From: Epinephelus fuscoguttatus
Lineage: Eukaryota; Chordata; Actinopteri; Perciformes; Serranidae
Direction: 5' to 3'
NCBI RefSeq assembly: GCF_011397635.1
Contig: NC_064764.1
Coordinates: 43,521,455 to 43,585,454 of the forward strand
DNA length: 64,000 bases
The position numbers were made by a program, and so were the translations under genes. Under the pieces are notes generated by a model. That model did not search any database. It was not told the DNA's origin and was given only the letters and a program-made list of their open reading frames with translations. Shown here one piece after another: positions 1 through 12,000 of this stretch; positions within the stretch are counted from its first letter, which is position 1; every line of letters begins with the position of its first letter.

Positions 1-1190
1 CAAAAAAAAATTCTGTTCCACATTTACATATTTATTCAGTGAAGTATTACTTTTACAATAACTTTTTTTTTTTTACAGGGGGCAGAGTCAGATCGGCTGG
101 TTAACCATTCTTCAATCATCATTATATCAGCCTTTTTAAATCCACCATCAGTCAACCTCAACTTTTAATAAAACATTGACACATAAAATTGTCTTGTTAC
201 CTCTGCTGTAAAAAATCATGTTTACATGGACAGATTTAACTACAACCTCCACCAACGTCTCGTGTGTCACGGCTCCTCAGCACAGCTGATGTGATTCAAA
301 TATTTCCAGTAAGGAATAACTCTGCAGCGTCATGAAGTCCAAAACTCAAAATGTATTTTTAAAGTTCAGAACATGTTTTTATGAAATATAGTTCTTTAGT
401 TCAGATTTTTCAGCTGTTCAAAACCAACATTTTCTCTACAACTGACGGACCTGAGCTACGAAAAAATAGCCTGTCAGTCAGTCAGTCAGGTTGACGCGAC
501 TCACTGTCTATGCACCGCCCCTGTGTGTTGTCCCACAATGCACTGTGTATCTACCATCCTTATAACGACGTGGATGGATGCAGACACCTGTTGCAAGTTA
601 ACAGGGGAACTTTTAATAAACTACAACCAACGCAGCTCAGAGCTTCTCTTCACAACATGGTGGGCGTCACCCAAACATTCGCTACGGCGTGATTGCCCCT
701 CCTCCAGTTTCAGATGTCACTGATCCTGATGAACGTGCACACGCTCAGGTACTTGTTTACAGAAAAGAACAGGGAGTGTCTCACATTTCATTCATTCACT
801 AATCATGAAGTGTGAAAGGCTGAAGAAACAATGCAGACACTGTCACCACAGTCTCAGAGTGGAGCCACGCCTCCATGTTAACACTCATGGCTGAGTAACT
901 AGTTAACTAGGGTCCGGGTCAGGGTCACGGTGAGGGTCAGGGTCCAGGTGGGGGTCAGGTTGGGCGGCGGTGGTGCTCATAATAAGCATGGTGCAAAACC
1001 CATCTGTGTATGGCGGCAGCAGAGCGAAGGTCGCTGCTAGCATCTCACTAAGAAAAACAGAACACCTCCTCCTCCTCCCTTTCATCTGACGATGGTTTTT
1101 ATTTCGCCAGCTGGAGTTTATAAACGTTAAAATGGCGTCTGTGAACGCTGCTCCATGTGCCTCTAATATGTGTCTGAACGCCATATGTGT
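1..1190. other. 5' flank, no gene recognised
   Basis: No coding exon is recognisable. On the minus strand an AATAAA lies near position 35, so the extreme left could be the 3' end of a minus-strand gene outside the window; this is only a guess. A short degenerate run of GGGTCA/GGGTCC-like units occupies about 908-965. The short open frames here show no conserved motif. Confidence 0.4.
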
Positions 1191-1191
1191 C

Positions 1192-1452
1192 TGGCTCAGA
1201 GGTAGAGCAGGTCGTCCACCAATCAAAAGATAAATGGTTCGATCCCCGGCTCCTCCAGTCTGCATGTCGAAGTATCCTTGAGCAAGATACTGAACCCCAA
1301 ATTGCTCCCGATGGCTGTTCTGTTGTGTGAGTGTGTTAAAACTGAGTAGCAGGTGGCACCTTGTATGGTAGCCTCGGCCAGTGTGTGTGAATGGGTGAAT
1401 GTGACTCGTAGTCTAGAAAGGCACTATATAAGTGCAGGTCCATTTACCATCT
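1192..1452 (+). repeat. tRNA-derived SINE
   Basis: The head resembles a tRNA gene: an A-box-like TGGCTCAGAGGTAGAGC at 1192 and a B-box-like GGTTCGATCC at 1236-1245, correctly spaced for an internal RNA polymerase III promoter. An unrelated body follows, ending near a CTATATAAGTGCAGG motif, like the LINE-related tails of fish SINEs. It does not close into an intact cloverleaf, so it is a SINE and not a tRNA gene. I found no target-site duplication. Family name not assigned. Confidence 0.7.
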
Positions 1453-1612
1453 TGTTCTGAAGAGTGAAACATGTACGACATAAGAAAATAAAACTGTTCT
1501 TCATCTTTGTCAAAAGTCTGTAAAATACAGTTTTATTTCATCACAACACAAGAACATGACAAATACTGATAACAACAAATCAAACACACAGATACTCAGT
1601 GTATCAGGAACT

Positions 1613-2513
1613 GGGTTTCCATCCAAATGTATCGCAGATTTTAAGCGAATTCATTTAAAACGTTTTCAAATTTATAAACCTTATGTTACCTTCTGAATTA
1701 TCTTCTGGCATGTCCAAGTTGTCAGGCTCGTGTCCCTCCATGCTCGATTCGCCATTAACGTTACCTAATGAAATGAAGGTAATGTACATTATTAGCTATG
1801 CCTTACCATTGAAATCAGGAGATTTAAAACTAGCTAGCTACCAGTCAGATGTAGCTAATATTTCACACAATATACTACCGTTACCTTACCTTAGTTGTTT
1901 ATTGACGGGCTGATAGCCGTAACCAGCAGTCTTTGTCCAAGAATATCGTCCATTTGATGAAAATATCTGAAGTTGGTTTTAGCTTTCCCTCCTGCTCGGC
2001 TGGTAGACATACGATGCCTCTTACTCATGTAGCGTTGTTTTAAACTCTTCTACTTACTTATTTGCCAGTATTTGCCATGGTTTGTCAAAGCCTTTATTCA
2101 TCATTTGTTTCTGTGGGTCTTGACACACGGTCGCGTTCCTTTGCTGTTTTCCATCTAGTATGGCATTAATGTTCGCTTCTTTTATCAATTGAAGGAAACA
2201 TTCAGTTTCGTTGTTGCTCCAGACATATCTCACGCTCCCTTCCTCTGCCGCCATTTTTTGACTGTGGACTCGTGGAGTAGAAGTGAAGTAGAAGTAGGAT
2301 CTGGTAGCCTACGTCATCGTTTATTTGCTAAATCTGTTTCCATTGCTAAAAGTCGCATTTTCCTAATATCCATACACTGACTTTATCACCTCCTCCAAGC
2401 GTAAAAAACTTTTTTTGCGATATTTTGACTTTTTTTTCAAATTTCAGGTGTTTCCATTCAAGTTTTTTTCACAATTGTTGAAAATGCAAATAAAAATAGG
2501 TGGATGGAAACCC
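1613..2513 (-). mobile_element. PIF/Harbinger-like DNA transposon relic with Myb/SANT-like ORF
   Basis: The 901-bp element has terminal inverted repeats: GGGTTTCCATCC at the left end and its complement GGATGGAAACCC at the right, flanked by a direct AACT at 1609-1612 and 2514-2517. On the minus strand at 2054-2254 an open frame of 66 residues has the W-x(3)-E-T-x-x-F-L-x-L-I-K-E pattern and an ILDGK-x-x-RNA stretch, resembling the Myb/SANT-like accessory protein of PIF/Harbinger elements. No transposase remains. The four-base duplication is not the usual three-base TWA of PIF/Harbinger, so the superfamily is inferred from the ORF. Confidence 0.65.
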
Positions 2514-2731
2514 AACTAGTGTTCGTAGTCACGTTCTCAGTCATGTGATTGGCTGTTTCAGTACACAAACAAATAAACACACTGTGACCACAGACTAAAA
2601 AACTAACATTAAATTCTTCGTCCCTCTAATACTGAGCAAATAAAATCCAAACTGTCTGTGTGTGGAGACCTTTGCTGGTCGGAGGGTGGTTTCATAATGT
2701 AGGAGGAGGAGGAAACCTCCCCAACTCATCA

Positions 2732-2733
<2 letters not shown>

Positions 2734-2795
<62 letters not shown>

Positions 2796-2809
2796 CGTGT
2801 GTGTGTGTT
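2734..2809. repeat. (GT)n microsatellite
   Basis: A nearly perfect GT tract with a few interruptions (TATG, TGCG) at its right end. The cysteine/valine-rich and threonine/histidine-rich open frames across it are artefacts of the repeat. Confidence 0.97.
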
Positions 2810-2953
2810 GTGCTAAAACAAACATGGAGATGTCCTCCACTGACGTCAGAGACAGATGATGTCAGACAAACGTCCACAACAGTCGTAAACACTCCAACTT
2901 TTTTTTTATTTTTATCAGAATTAAATACTGGCAGCTCCGCCCACAATGTACAG

Positions 2954-2992
2954 CGTGTGTGTGTGTGTGTTTGCGTGTGTGTGTGTGTGTGT
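2954..2992. repeat. (GT)n microsatellite, interrupted
   Basis: Two GT blocks separated by a TTGC interruption. Non-coding. Confidence 0.95.
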
Positions 2993-3244
2993 GAGAGGAG
3001 TCAGCAGCTGTGTGTGGTGAGTTGTACAGTTTGCTGTGTTACATTGAGAAACCTGAGAAATTTCCATCTCAGAGGAAACTTTAAAAAGAGAGCGAAGGTT
3101 CCCTCTGAGCTGTCAGGACACCGACCACATGAAGCTGCGCTTGCCACCGTCACCACGTCTGTCTGACAGTCACCACGTCTGTCTGACCGTCACACTGCCG
3201 GGGTCGCCACGCTCACCTGGACACTGTGAGTACTCTCTCCTGCT

Positions 3245-3270
3245 GTGTGTGTGTGTGTGTGTGTGTGTGT
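3245..3270. repeat. (GT)n microsatellite
   Basis: Short perfect GT tract, the third within 550 bp upstream of il1r2. Confidence 0.95.
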
Positions 3271-3954
3271 ACAGTTTTTTTTATCAAATGAATATTGATA
3301 GTGAATATCTGAAACAGTTTTATTGTGATCAGTGTTTTTAAACTGTGTAATGTCGATACCTTTAAAATAAATCAATATCTGACACCAGGAGGAAAAACTA
3401 AAAATGATGTAAATGTAAATTAACTATCAATATTTTCCAAGATATTTCATCAAAATTAAAAATGATTTAAAGTCGAAATATAACGAAACTATTTTGTATA
3501 TATTTTTAAACTTTTAACATTATTTTTTACTATTTCTACTTTTTAATACAACTGATTATATTTTCTACTTAAAGCACAGTTCATGATTTTTTTTTTTTTA
3601 TGAGACCATTTATGGTGAAGCTCTGCCACCATAAATCAGAACACAGATAAAAAATGAACTTTTCTAATCTTTAAAATTATCCATTAATTCTGTTAAAGGT
3701 TTGTATTTTAATCATAAATTAAAAACATATATAAATAAAAACGTGTGTGTTTTCCCATCATCACTGTGAGTGATCAGATTTGCTGACCTTTAATATCAGT
3801 GGCCTTAAAGTGACTCATGGTAAAGCCCCGTGGTTATATTTGGCCGCTGATGGGGGCGGGCTGAACGGGAGTGTTTCGGTGATGCCTCATGTGATGTCAC
3901 AAGTTTTACAATCCACAGAAGAGTTTAAATTAAAGCCAGCCGTCATTTAAACTC

Positions 3955-4032
3955 TGAGCTGGTGGAGGAAACATCAGGTGTCCGTTTGCCTCCTGCAGTC
4001 TGAAGGAGTTTAATTATTGTGTCGTCCTCACT
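3955..4032 (+). other. il1r2: Candidate non-coding first exon of il1r2
   Basis: About 150 bp before the start-codon exon, the sequence ends CTCACT followed by GTGAGTG, a strong splice donor at 4033. The exon carrying the ATG opens right after a TTCCCTGCAG-type acceptor at 4183, eight bases before the ATG, so a separate leader exon must exist. This is the nearest candidate. A similar GACACT/GTGAGTA donor at 3226 is an alternative or additional leader exon. The left edge is arbitrary, and no TATA box was identified with confidence. Confidence 0.35.
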
Positions 4033-4191
4033 GTGAGTGAATTTACTGCTGTTTGTTCTTTTAAATTTTGAATATTAAACCTGAAACTTGAAACCACCTG
4101 AACACCTGCAGCTGTCTGTGTCGGCTCATTGGTTCGACACCATTATGTCAGCTGATGGTTGATCTCTCTCTGTGTCCCTGCAGACGTTGTC

Positions 4192-7100
4192 ATGGCGCGT
4201 TTGGCATTTATGTTTGTGGTCATCGTCCAACACGTTTATGGAAATCCTCCTCTGATTCCTCTGTCAGTCAAAGGTGAGCATGCTCTGCATGATGTCAGTG
4301 CACATTATAAAAACATCACTGAGTTAAACTTCGATAGTTTCAGACTCTCCTGTATTTAAAGAGTGAACAGATTTTGGCTCGACAGGTAAACGACGTGTTT
4401 CTGTAACCATAATAATAAAGTTTTTATTTGAATGATTTCGTCTCCAGACGGCTGCTCGCTGGTGTCTACAGAGCTGAACATTTTGAGAGTGGAGGGCGAG
4501 GCCATAATCCTCTTATTCCCCATGTTTGAGACCGTGCTCCGAGAACACAACATTGCCCTCCCAACAGCGAAGTACCTCATCACCAAGGACAACGGGCCAG
4601 AGGGCGCGGCCTATCACAGCGAGGGGCGCATTCAGCAGCATAACAACCAGCTGTGGTTCCTCCCAGCTCAGGCTTCAGACTCAGGGGAATATATCTGTTC
4701 TTACAGGTAACATTAAAACTCACCTGTTCTTACAGCCAACACAGTAATTGTGTATTTTATTCCAAGTGCAGCACTGATAAATCTAGGACGACATCATTTC
4801 CTTTAAAGGCACAAACACACTGACAGGAATAACTAACACGCCTTATTTGATGCTCAGCTGGAGCTCTGATGACGTACAGTGGGTGTCACCATAGGACCGG
4901 CGGTCGGTCGCTGAAATATGTGGGCGGGGTCAAGATTGTGTTATTTACAGACACCATCTTTATTTTCTGTACTTTTCCATCAGAGCAGCCGATAAGGTGA
5001 CATCAGGCAGGAGGGAGAGAAACACTGAGAAGCAGCGGTCACTTCATCTTGTATTTAAAGTCACATACAGTATAGCTCATCAAAACTCCGCAGATGTCAG
5101 ACATCCTCCTTGATAGACGACAGGTGGTCGGTCTGTTTATGTTCGTTATTTTCAGTATCTGATGTGATGAAATGTGATGAAATGTGATGGATCTGTAGCA
5201 GCTGCTGGCAGCGGGAGTTGTTTTCGTTCAGCACTGCAGAATTACAACCAAACTGTTAATAAAGGTTTAGGCTAAGCTAACAGCGCTAACCTCAGCTCAT
5301 CCACCGTGGTGTCTCTCCATCTCTTTGCTCACTTCAATGCTCTAAAATCAAATCAAAGTCAGAGTAGCAGCGTCCAAACAGTCTGACTCGCCTCAGAGTG
5401 TTTTTAGTGTTTAGTGTTTTTAGTTCGTGTTTAAAACAACCGACGTACATGTGTGCGTCAGTGCAATGGGCCTTCAGCTTTTTCTCCAAAAAATCCACCA
5501 CACCATGTGACAACTGAATAAATAAATATTCTGATGATATATATACTCAAAAGTAGATTTTTTTCAGTAAGTTAAGTATTTCACATTTTTCTATACGTCT
5601 TCTTCTGACTGCTTGTTGTTGTGGTGACGATCACATGGTGGGAAATGTTAATCTGAATTCATTTGATGATTAAGCAATATCACACGAGAGGGAGTGATGT
5701 TGCACTGTGATACTTGATACTTGTTGTACTGCGGCCTCGTGCCTATGACTGAATCACAGCCGTGACGATATCACAGTACAACATCACGAGCTCAAGTGTG
5801 ATATTGCTTTTATACTACAGTTCAACAGTTAAATAAGCAAGGCTGATTAAGAAATGTTGAAAAATGAGGACAAAATAGATAATTTAAGCATTTTATTTGT
5901 CTTCCGCCAACAAAAATAGTTCCCTCAGGACTCCGCTGTCACCGTGGCTATGTAACGCAGACATGGTGCGCCAGGCACTTACTCTTTATACACATTTATC
6001 TGCACGTTTCCATTAATTGTGCAGCCGGTGAAATAAGTCTGTGGTGACTGCATGGTGGACTGTGGCTTCACAGGCACAGCCGACTCTGCCTTCTGATCTG
6101 ACAGTATGTTGCTTTTCTCCAAGTCATTGAGCTCCGCTGATGAAACACTGACAAACCTGGATGTGTGCTCAGATGGATTCAGCTTCTCCTCTCCCTCATC
6201 TTCCTCTGATGACCATTCATAGTTCAATTCAAAACTTATTTTAGGAAATAAATCCATATTTTTGGCTGTTTGACAGTGGATGAATTAATTAGCCTACAAC
6301 GCAACTGCTGAGCTCACTGACACTAACCGTCAGCTTTGATTTGATTGTTGATTGCAATCAGCTGTGAGGTGGAGTGATACATACACAGTGAAATAACCGT
6401 GATGTTGTACTCCAATATCGTCACGGTTTTACTGTCTCTCGACCAATCAGATTGCAGGGCCGGAACTAACTGTTGTATAATCAGATTTATATCACATCTT
6501 TTCTAAGTCGTCCCTCTGTTGCCGCGGAGGTTAATGTACAGACAGCAGATTTCTCAGCACCATCATCAGGATTCGAACTTTCTGGTTGAAGAATGATTTT
6601 TTTTAGGAGCTACACCTTCTTGTTTCCTGCGACTGAAGAATTTTGTCCCCATTTTGTCTCCAGAAATGAAACCTACTGTGTAACTGGGAGTATCAGGCTG
6701 CAGGTGTATGAGTCAAATGCCGTTGACATGGAGAAAGTGTCATATCCAGTCCGAGCCGTGGTTGGAGAGAATCTGAGACTCTCATGTCCATCTCTGAGTC
6801 ACTTCAACAAGACGGGAAGACGGATCGAGTGGCACAAGGTCAGAGAGCGTAACGACATCCTCAGCCTAACAGTGTTTAAAGTAAAATCTATTTATCATTG
6901 TCAGATACTGTGATGTCAGCGGGTACGAGCTCTACAGGGCAGACTGGTTATATATCATTTCACTTCCTGCTGGTGGAGGTCTGATGTCAGACCTCACACT
7001 GTAACACACTAATCATCCTCCCATTTTATGAATACCTCAGACTTTAAACTCACACAGCACCAGATCTGTGACTCTTTGGACCTCAGATGGCCTCGGATAG

Positions 7101-9016
7101 AGTCGAACGCTCTCAGTGTTTCCTGTAAGTGATGCAGTGTGTTGTTTCCTGACAGGACTCCAGTCCCACCTCGCCTCGGCCGGGCAGAGCGAGCTCCTTC
7201 AGCCAGAACAGAGGTAAACTCATAATCCCCACTGTGAGGCGGTCCCATGCAGGTGTCTACACCTGTCAGCTCAGAGCGCTAATCAACAACCAGTCGTACA
7301 AAGTCAGCAGAACCATCGTGCTCCGTGTAGAAGGTGGGTGACTCTTTGATTTATGAGTGTAGAGTAAAGGACAACTGGAACCATAACTATAACCATGACC
7401 ATACCAACGTCCTGCGAACACCGACAGCCGAGCGCACAGTTTATGCTTCCTGTTGTTTATCACACTGCTCTGAACACTATCCTAACGATGTTGTTTTCCA
7501 CAGCGCTCATCGTTACTGTTGTCGTGTGGACGATTTTTTAAACAGTATATTTATAATGATCATTCTTGGTGTGGACGGTCCTTATCTACATCTATGTCTC
7601 CATCTGTATCACCTGTAAGGTGTTAACTTGTTTTCTGGATGAATGTAAATATCTTTTCATTTTTCTTTATTGTTTCACAGGTTCATGATAAAAATACATT
7701 TTTTATATAAAAAAAGAAAAAAATCACAAATTTAGACAAAACAACTATCATGCATAAATTGTAGTTACAGGATCATAGTAATCAGAAAACATTAGTCAAT
7801 AAGAGACATCATTAGTTGGCCTGTGTCACCCTCTGCTGGTGGGACAGGTGTAACACACAACCCAGATGACTGTCTCACACAAAACACTGTGACGTGCCAT
7901 CAATCAGTACCATCATAGTCTTATTGTTGTTTCTGTAGTTGTTGTTCTTATAAGTAAGTTTTTTTTTGTTTGTTTTAACATAAATAAAGATTGGGAGCCT
8001 GAAGTCACTGAACCTGACCTGTTGTCAACCTCTGACCCTGGACCGATCAGCAGCAGCACTGCCAACAGTGAGTTTATTTATTTATTTATTTTTATTTTTA
8101 TATGTCAGGATGATAAAATTGAAGTTAGAACTTTAACGTGTCTCCTCGTGTCTTAGCGCCGATGATTCGACCTCCTGTGATCGTGTCCCCGCTGAACGGC
8201 TCCATCTTTGAAACTTCACATGGTGAGTGATAGAAAGGTTCGTTAAACACGTGTTAACAAACAGACAGGATGTTTATATTAACTCTATATTAACTCTTCT
8301 AAAGGTTCAGCACTGGAGCTGTCGTGTACGGCGCTCACTGAGTGTCAAACAGCTGACTCCACTGTGGTCACATGGCTGGTCAACTACCAATCAGTGGAGT
8401 CATCATACCTCGATGGGCGGGCTCTGCAGGGAGGAAGGAGGTAACTGCTGATACACTCTGTCGTTATAAAGACAGGAGGTCCGAAAAGTGACTGAACAAC
8501 TTCATTTAACCTTAAACTCAACACATACAAAGCTTCACGTTGCCACGAACAAAAAAAACCCCGAAACTACAAGTAGGAATTAACTTCGTACTCTGGGATC
8601 CTGATGCGGCAGAAAAAGGTTAATCCTCAACTTAAAATGAATTTTAGTACAATCACATTTTACAATTTAAATTTAAAAAAACAACTTTTTAAATACATAC
8701 TGAACAGGGCTCATCCTGGGTATCACCCTGGTTATCAATCAATCAATCAATCAATCAATTTTAATTATAAAGCCCAATATCACAAATCACAATTTGCCTC
8801 ACAGGGCTTTACAGCATACGACATCCCTCTGTCCTTATGACCCTCACAGCTGATCAGGAAAAACTCCCCAAAAAACCCTTTAACTGGGAAAAAACGGTAG
8901 AAACCTCAGGAAGAGCAACTGAGGAGGGATCCCTCTTCCAGGACGGACAGACGTGCAATAGATGTCGTACAGAACAGATCAGCATGATAAATTAACAGTA
9001 ATCCACATGACACAAT

Positions 9017-9068
<52 letters not shown>

Positions 9069-12000
9069 CAGACAATAATGTTAATAGCTTACAACAACAT
9101 TAATGAAAGTAATAATATTATAATTATAATTCTGGCTACTGTGGTACAATATGTTGAAAGTAAATATTAACATCTGATAAGATGTCAATATTTATCACTC
9201 TGGGTATCACCCTGGGTATCACCCTCTGTATCACGCTGGGTATCACCCTGGTTATCACCCTGGGTATCATCCTGGTTATCACCCTGGGTATCATCCTGGT
9301 TATCATCCTGGGTATCATCCTGGTTATCATCCTGGGCATCACCCTGGATATCATCCTGGGTATCATCCTGGTTATCATCCTGGTTATCATCCTGGGTATC
9401 ATCCTGGTTATCACCCTGGTTATCATCCTGGGCATCACCCTGGTTATCACCCTGGTTATCACCCTGGGTATCATCCTGGTTATCACCCTGGTTATCATCC
9501 TGGGTATCACCCTGGGTATCATCCTGGGTATCATCCTGGTTATCACCCTGGTTATCATCCTGGGCATCACCCTGGTTATCACCCTGGGTATCATCCTGGT
9601 TATCACCCTGGGTATCATCCTGGTTATCATCCTGGTTAGCATCCTGGGCATCACCCTGGTTATCACCCTGGGTATCATCCTGGTTATCATCCTGGTTATC
9701 ACCCTGGTTATCACCCAGGTTATCATCCTGGGTATCATCCTGGTTATCACCCTGGGTATCATCCTGGTTATCACCCTGGGTATCATCCTGGTTATCATCC
9801 TGGGTATCACCCTGGGTATCATCCTGGGTATCATCCTGGTTATCACCCTGGTTATCATCCTGGGCATCACCCTGGTTATCACCCTGGGTATCACCCAGGT
9901 TATCATCCTGGGTATCATCCTGGTTATCACCCTGGTTATCACCCTGGTTATCACCCAGGTTATCATCCTGGGTATCATCCTGGTTATCACCCTGGTTATC
10001 ATCCTGGGCATCACCCTGGTTATCACCCTGGTTATCACCCTGGTTATCACCCAGGTTATCATCCTGGGTATCATCCTGGTTATCACCCTGGTTATCATCC
10101 TGGGCATCACCCTGGTTATCACCCTGGGTATCATCCTGGGCATCACCCTGGTTATCACCCTGGGTATCATCCTGGTTATCACCCTGGGTATCACCCTGGT
10201 TATCACCCTGGTTATCATCCTGGGCATCACCCTGGTTATCACCCTGGTTATCACCCTGGTTATCACCCAGGTTATCATCCTGGGTATCATCCTGGTTATC
10301 ACCCTGGTTATCATCCTGGGCATCACCCTGGTTATCACCCTGGGTATCATCCTGGGCATCACCCTGGTTATCACCCTGGGTATCATCCTGGTTATCACCC
10401 TGGGTATCACCCTGGTTATCATCCTGGGTATCACCCTGGTTATCACCCTGGGTATCACCCTGGGTATCACCCTGGTTATCATCCTGGGTATCACCCTGGT
10501 TATCACCCTGGTTATCACCCTGGGTATCATCCTGGGTATCATCCTGGTTATCACCCTGGGTATCATCCTGGGTATCACCCTGGGTATCATCCTGGTTATC
10601 ACCCTGGTTATCACCCTGGGTATCATCCTGGGTATGACCCTGGGAATCACCCAGGTTATCATCCTGGTTATCACCCTGGGTATCATCCTGGGTATCATCC
10701 TGGTTATCACCCTGGGTATCATCCTGGGTATCACCCTGGGTATCATCCTGGTTATCACCCTGGTTATCACCCTGGGTATCATCCTGGGTATCACCCTGGG
10801 AATCACCCTGGTTATCATCCTGGTTATCATCCTGGGTATCACCCTGGGAATCACCCTGGTTATCATCCTGGTTATCATCCTGGGTATCACCCTGGGAATC
10901 ACCCAGGTTATCATCCTGGTTATCACCCTGGTTATCATCCTGGTTATCACCCTGGGTATCACCCTGGTTATCACCCTGGGTATCACCCAGGTTATCATCC
11001 TGGTTATCACCCTGGTTATCATCCTGGTTATCATCCTGGGTATCACCCAGGTTATCATCCTGGTTATCACCCTGGTTATCATCCTGGTTATCACCCTGGG
11101 TATCACCCTGGGTATCATCCTGGTTATCATCCTGGGTATCACCCTGGTTATCACCCTGGTTATCACCCTGGGTATCATCCTGGGTATCACCCTGGGTATC
11201 ATCCTGGGTATCACCCTGGTTATCACCCTGGTTATCACCCTGGGTATCATCCTGGGTATCATCCTGGTTATCATCCTGGGTATCACCCTGGGTATCATCC
11301 TGGTTATCATCCTGGGTATCATCCTGGTTATCATCCTGGGTATCACCCTGGTTATCACCCTGGGTATCATCCTGGTTATCATCCTGGGTATCACCCTGGG
11401 TATCACCCTGGGAATCACCCAGGTTATCATCCTGGTTATCATCCTGGGTATGACCCTGGGAATCACCCAGCTTATCATCCTGGTTATCACCCTGGTTATC
11501 ACCCTGGATATCATCCTGGGTATCATCCTGGTTATCACCCTGGGTATCATCCTGGTTATCACCCTGGTTATCACCCTGGTTATCATCCTGAGTATCATCC
11601 TGGTTATCACCCTGGGTATCACCCTGGTTATCACCCTGGTTATCACCCTGGGTATCACCCTGGTTATCATCCTGGGTATCACCCTGGTTATCACCCTGGT
11701 TATCACCCTGGGTATCATCCTGGGTATCATCCTGGTTATCACCCTGGGTATCATCCTGGGTATCACCCTGGGTATCATCCTGGTTATCACCCTGGTTATC
11801 ACCCTGGGTATCATCCTGGGTATCACCCTGGTTATCACCCTGGTTATCATCCTGAGTATCATCCTGGTTATCACCCTGGGTATCATCCTGGTTATCATCC
11901 TGGGTATGACCCTGGGAATCACCCAGGTTATCATCCTGGTTATCACCCTGGGTATCATCCTGGTTATCACCCTGGTTATCACCCTGGTTATCATCCTGGG

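Noticed and set aside
1192..1265. Possible functional tRNA gene
   Set aside because: Only the promoter boxes resemble a tRNA; arms do not pair into a cloverleaf and a SINE body follows.
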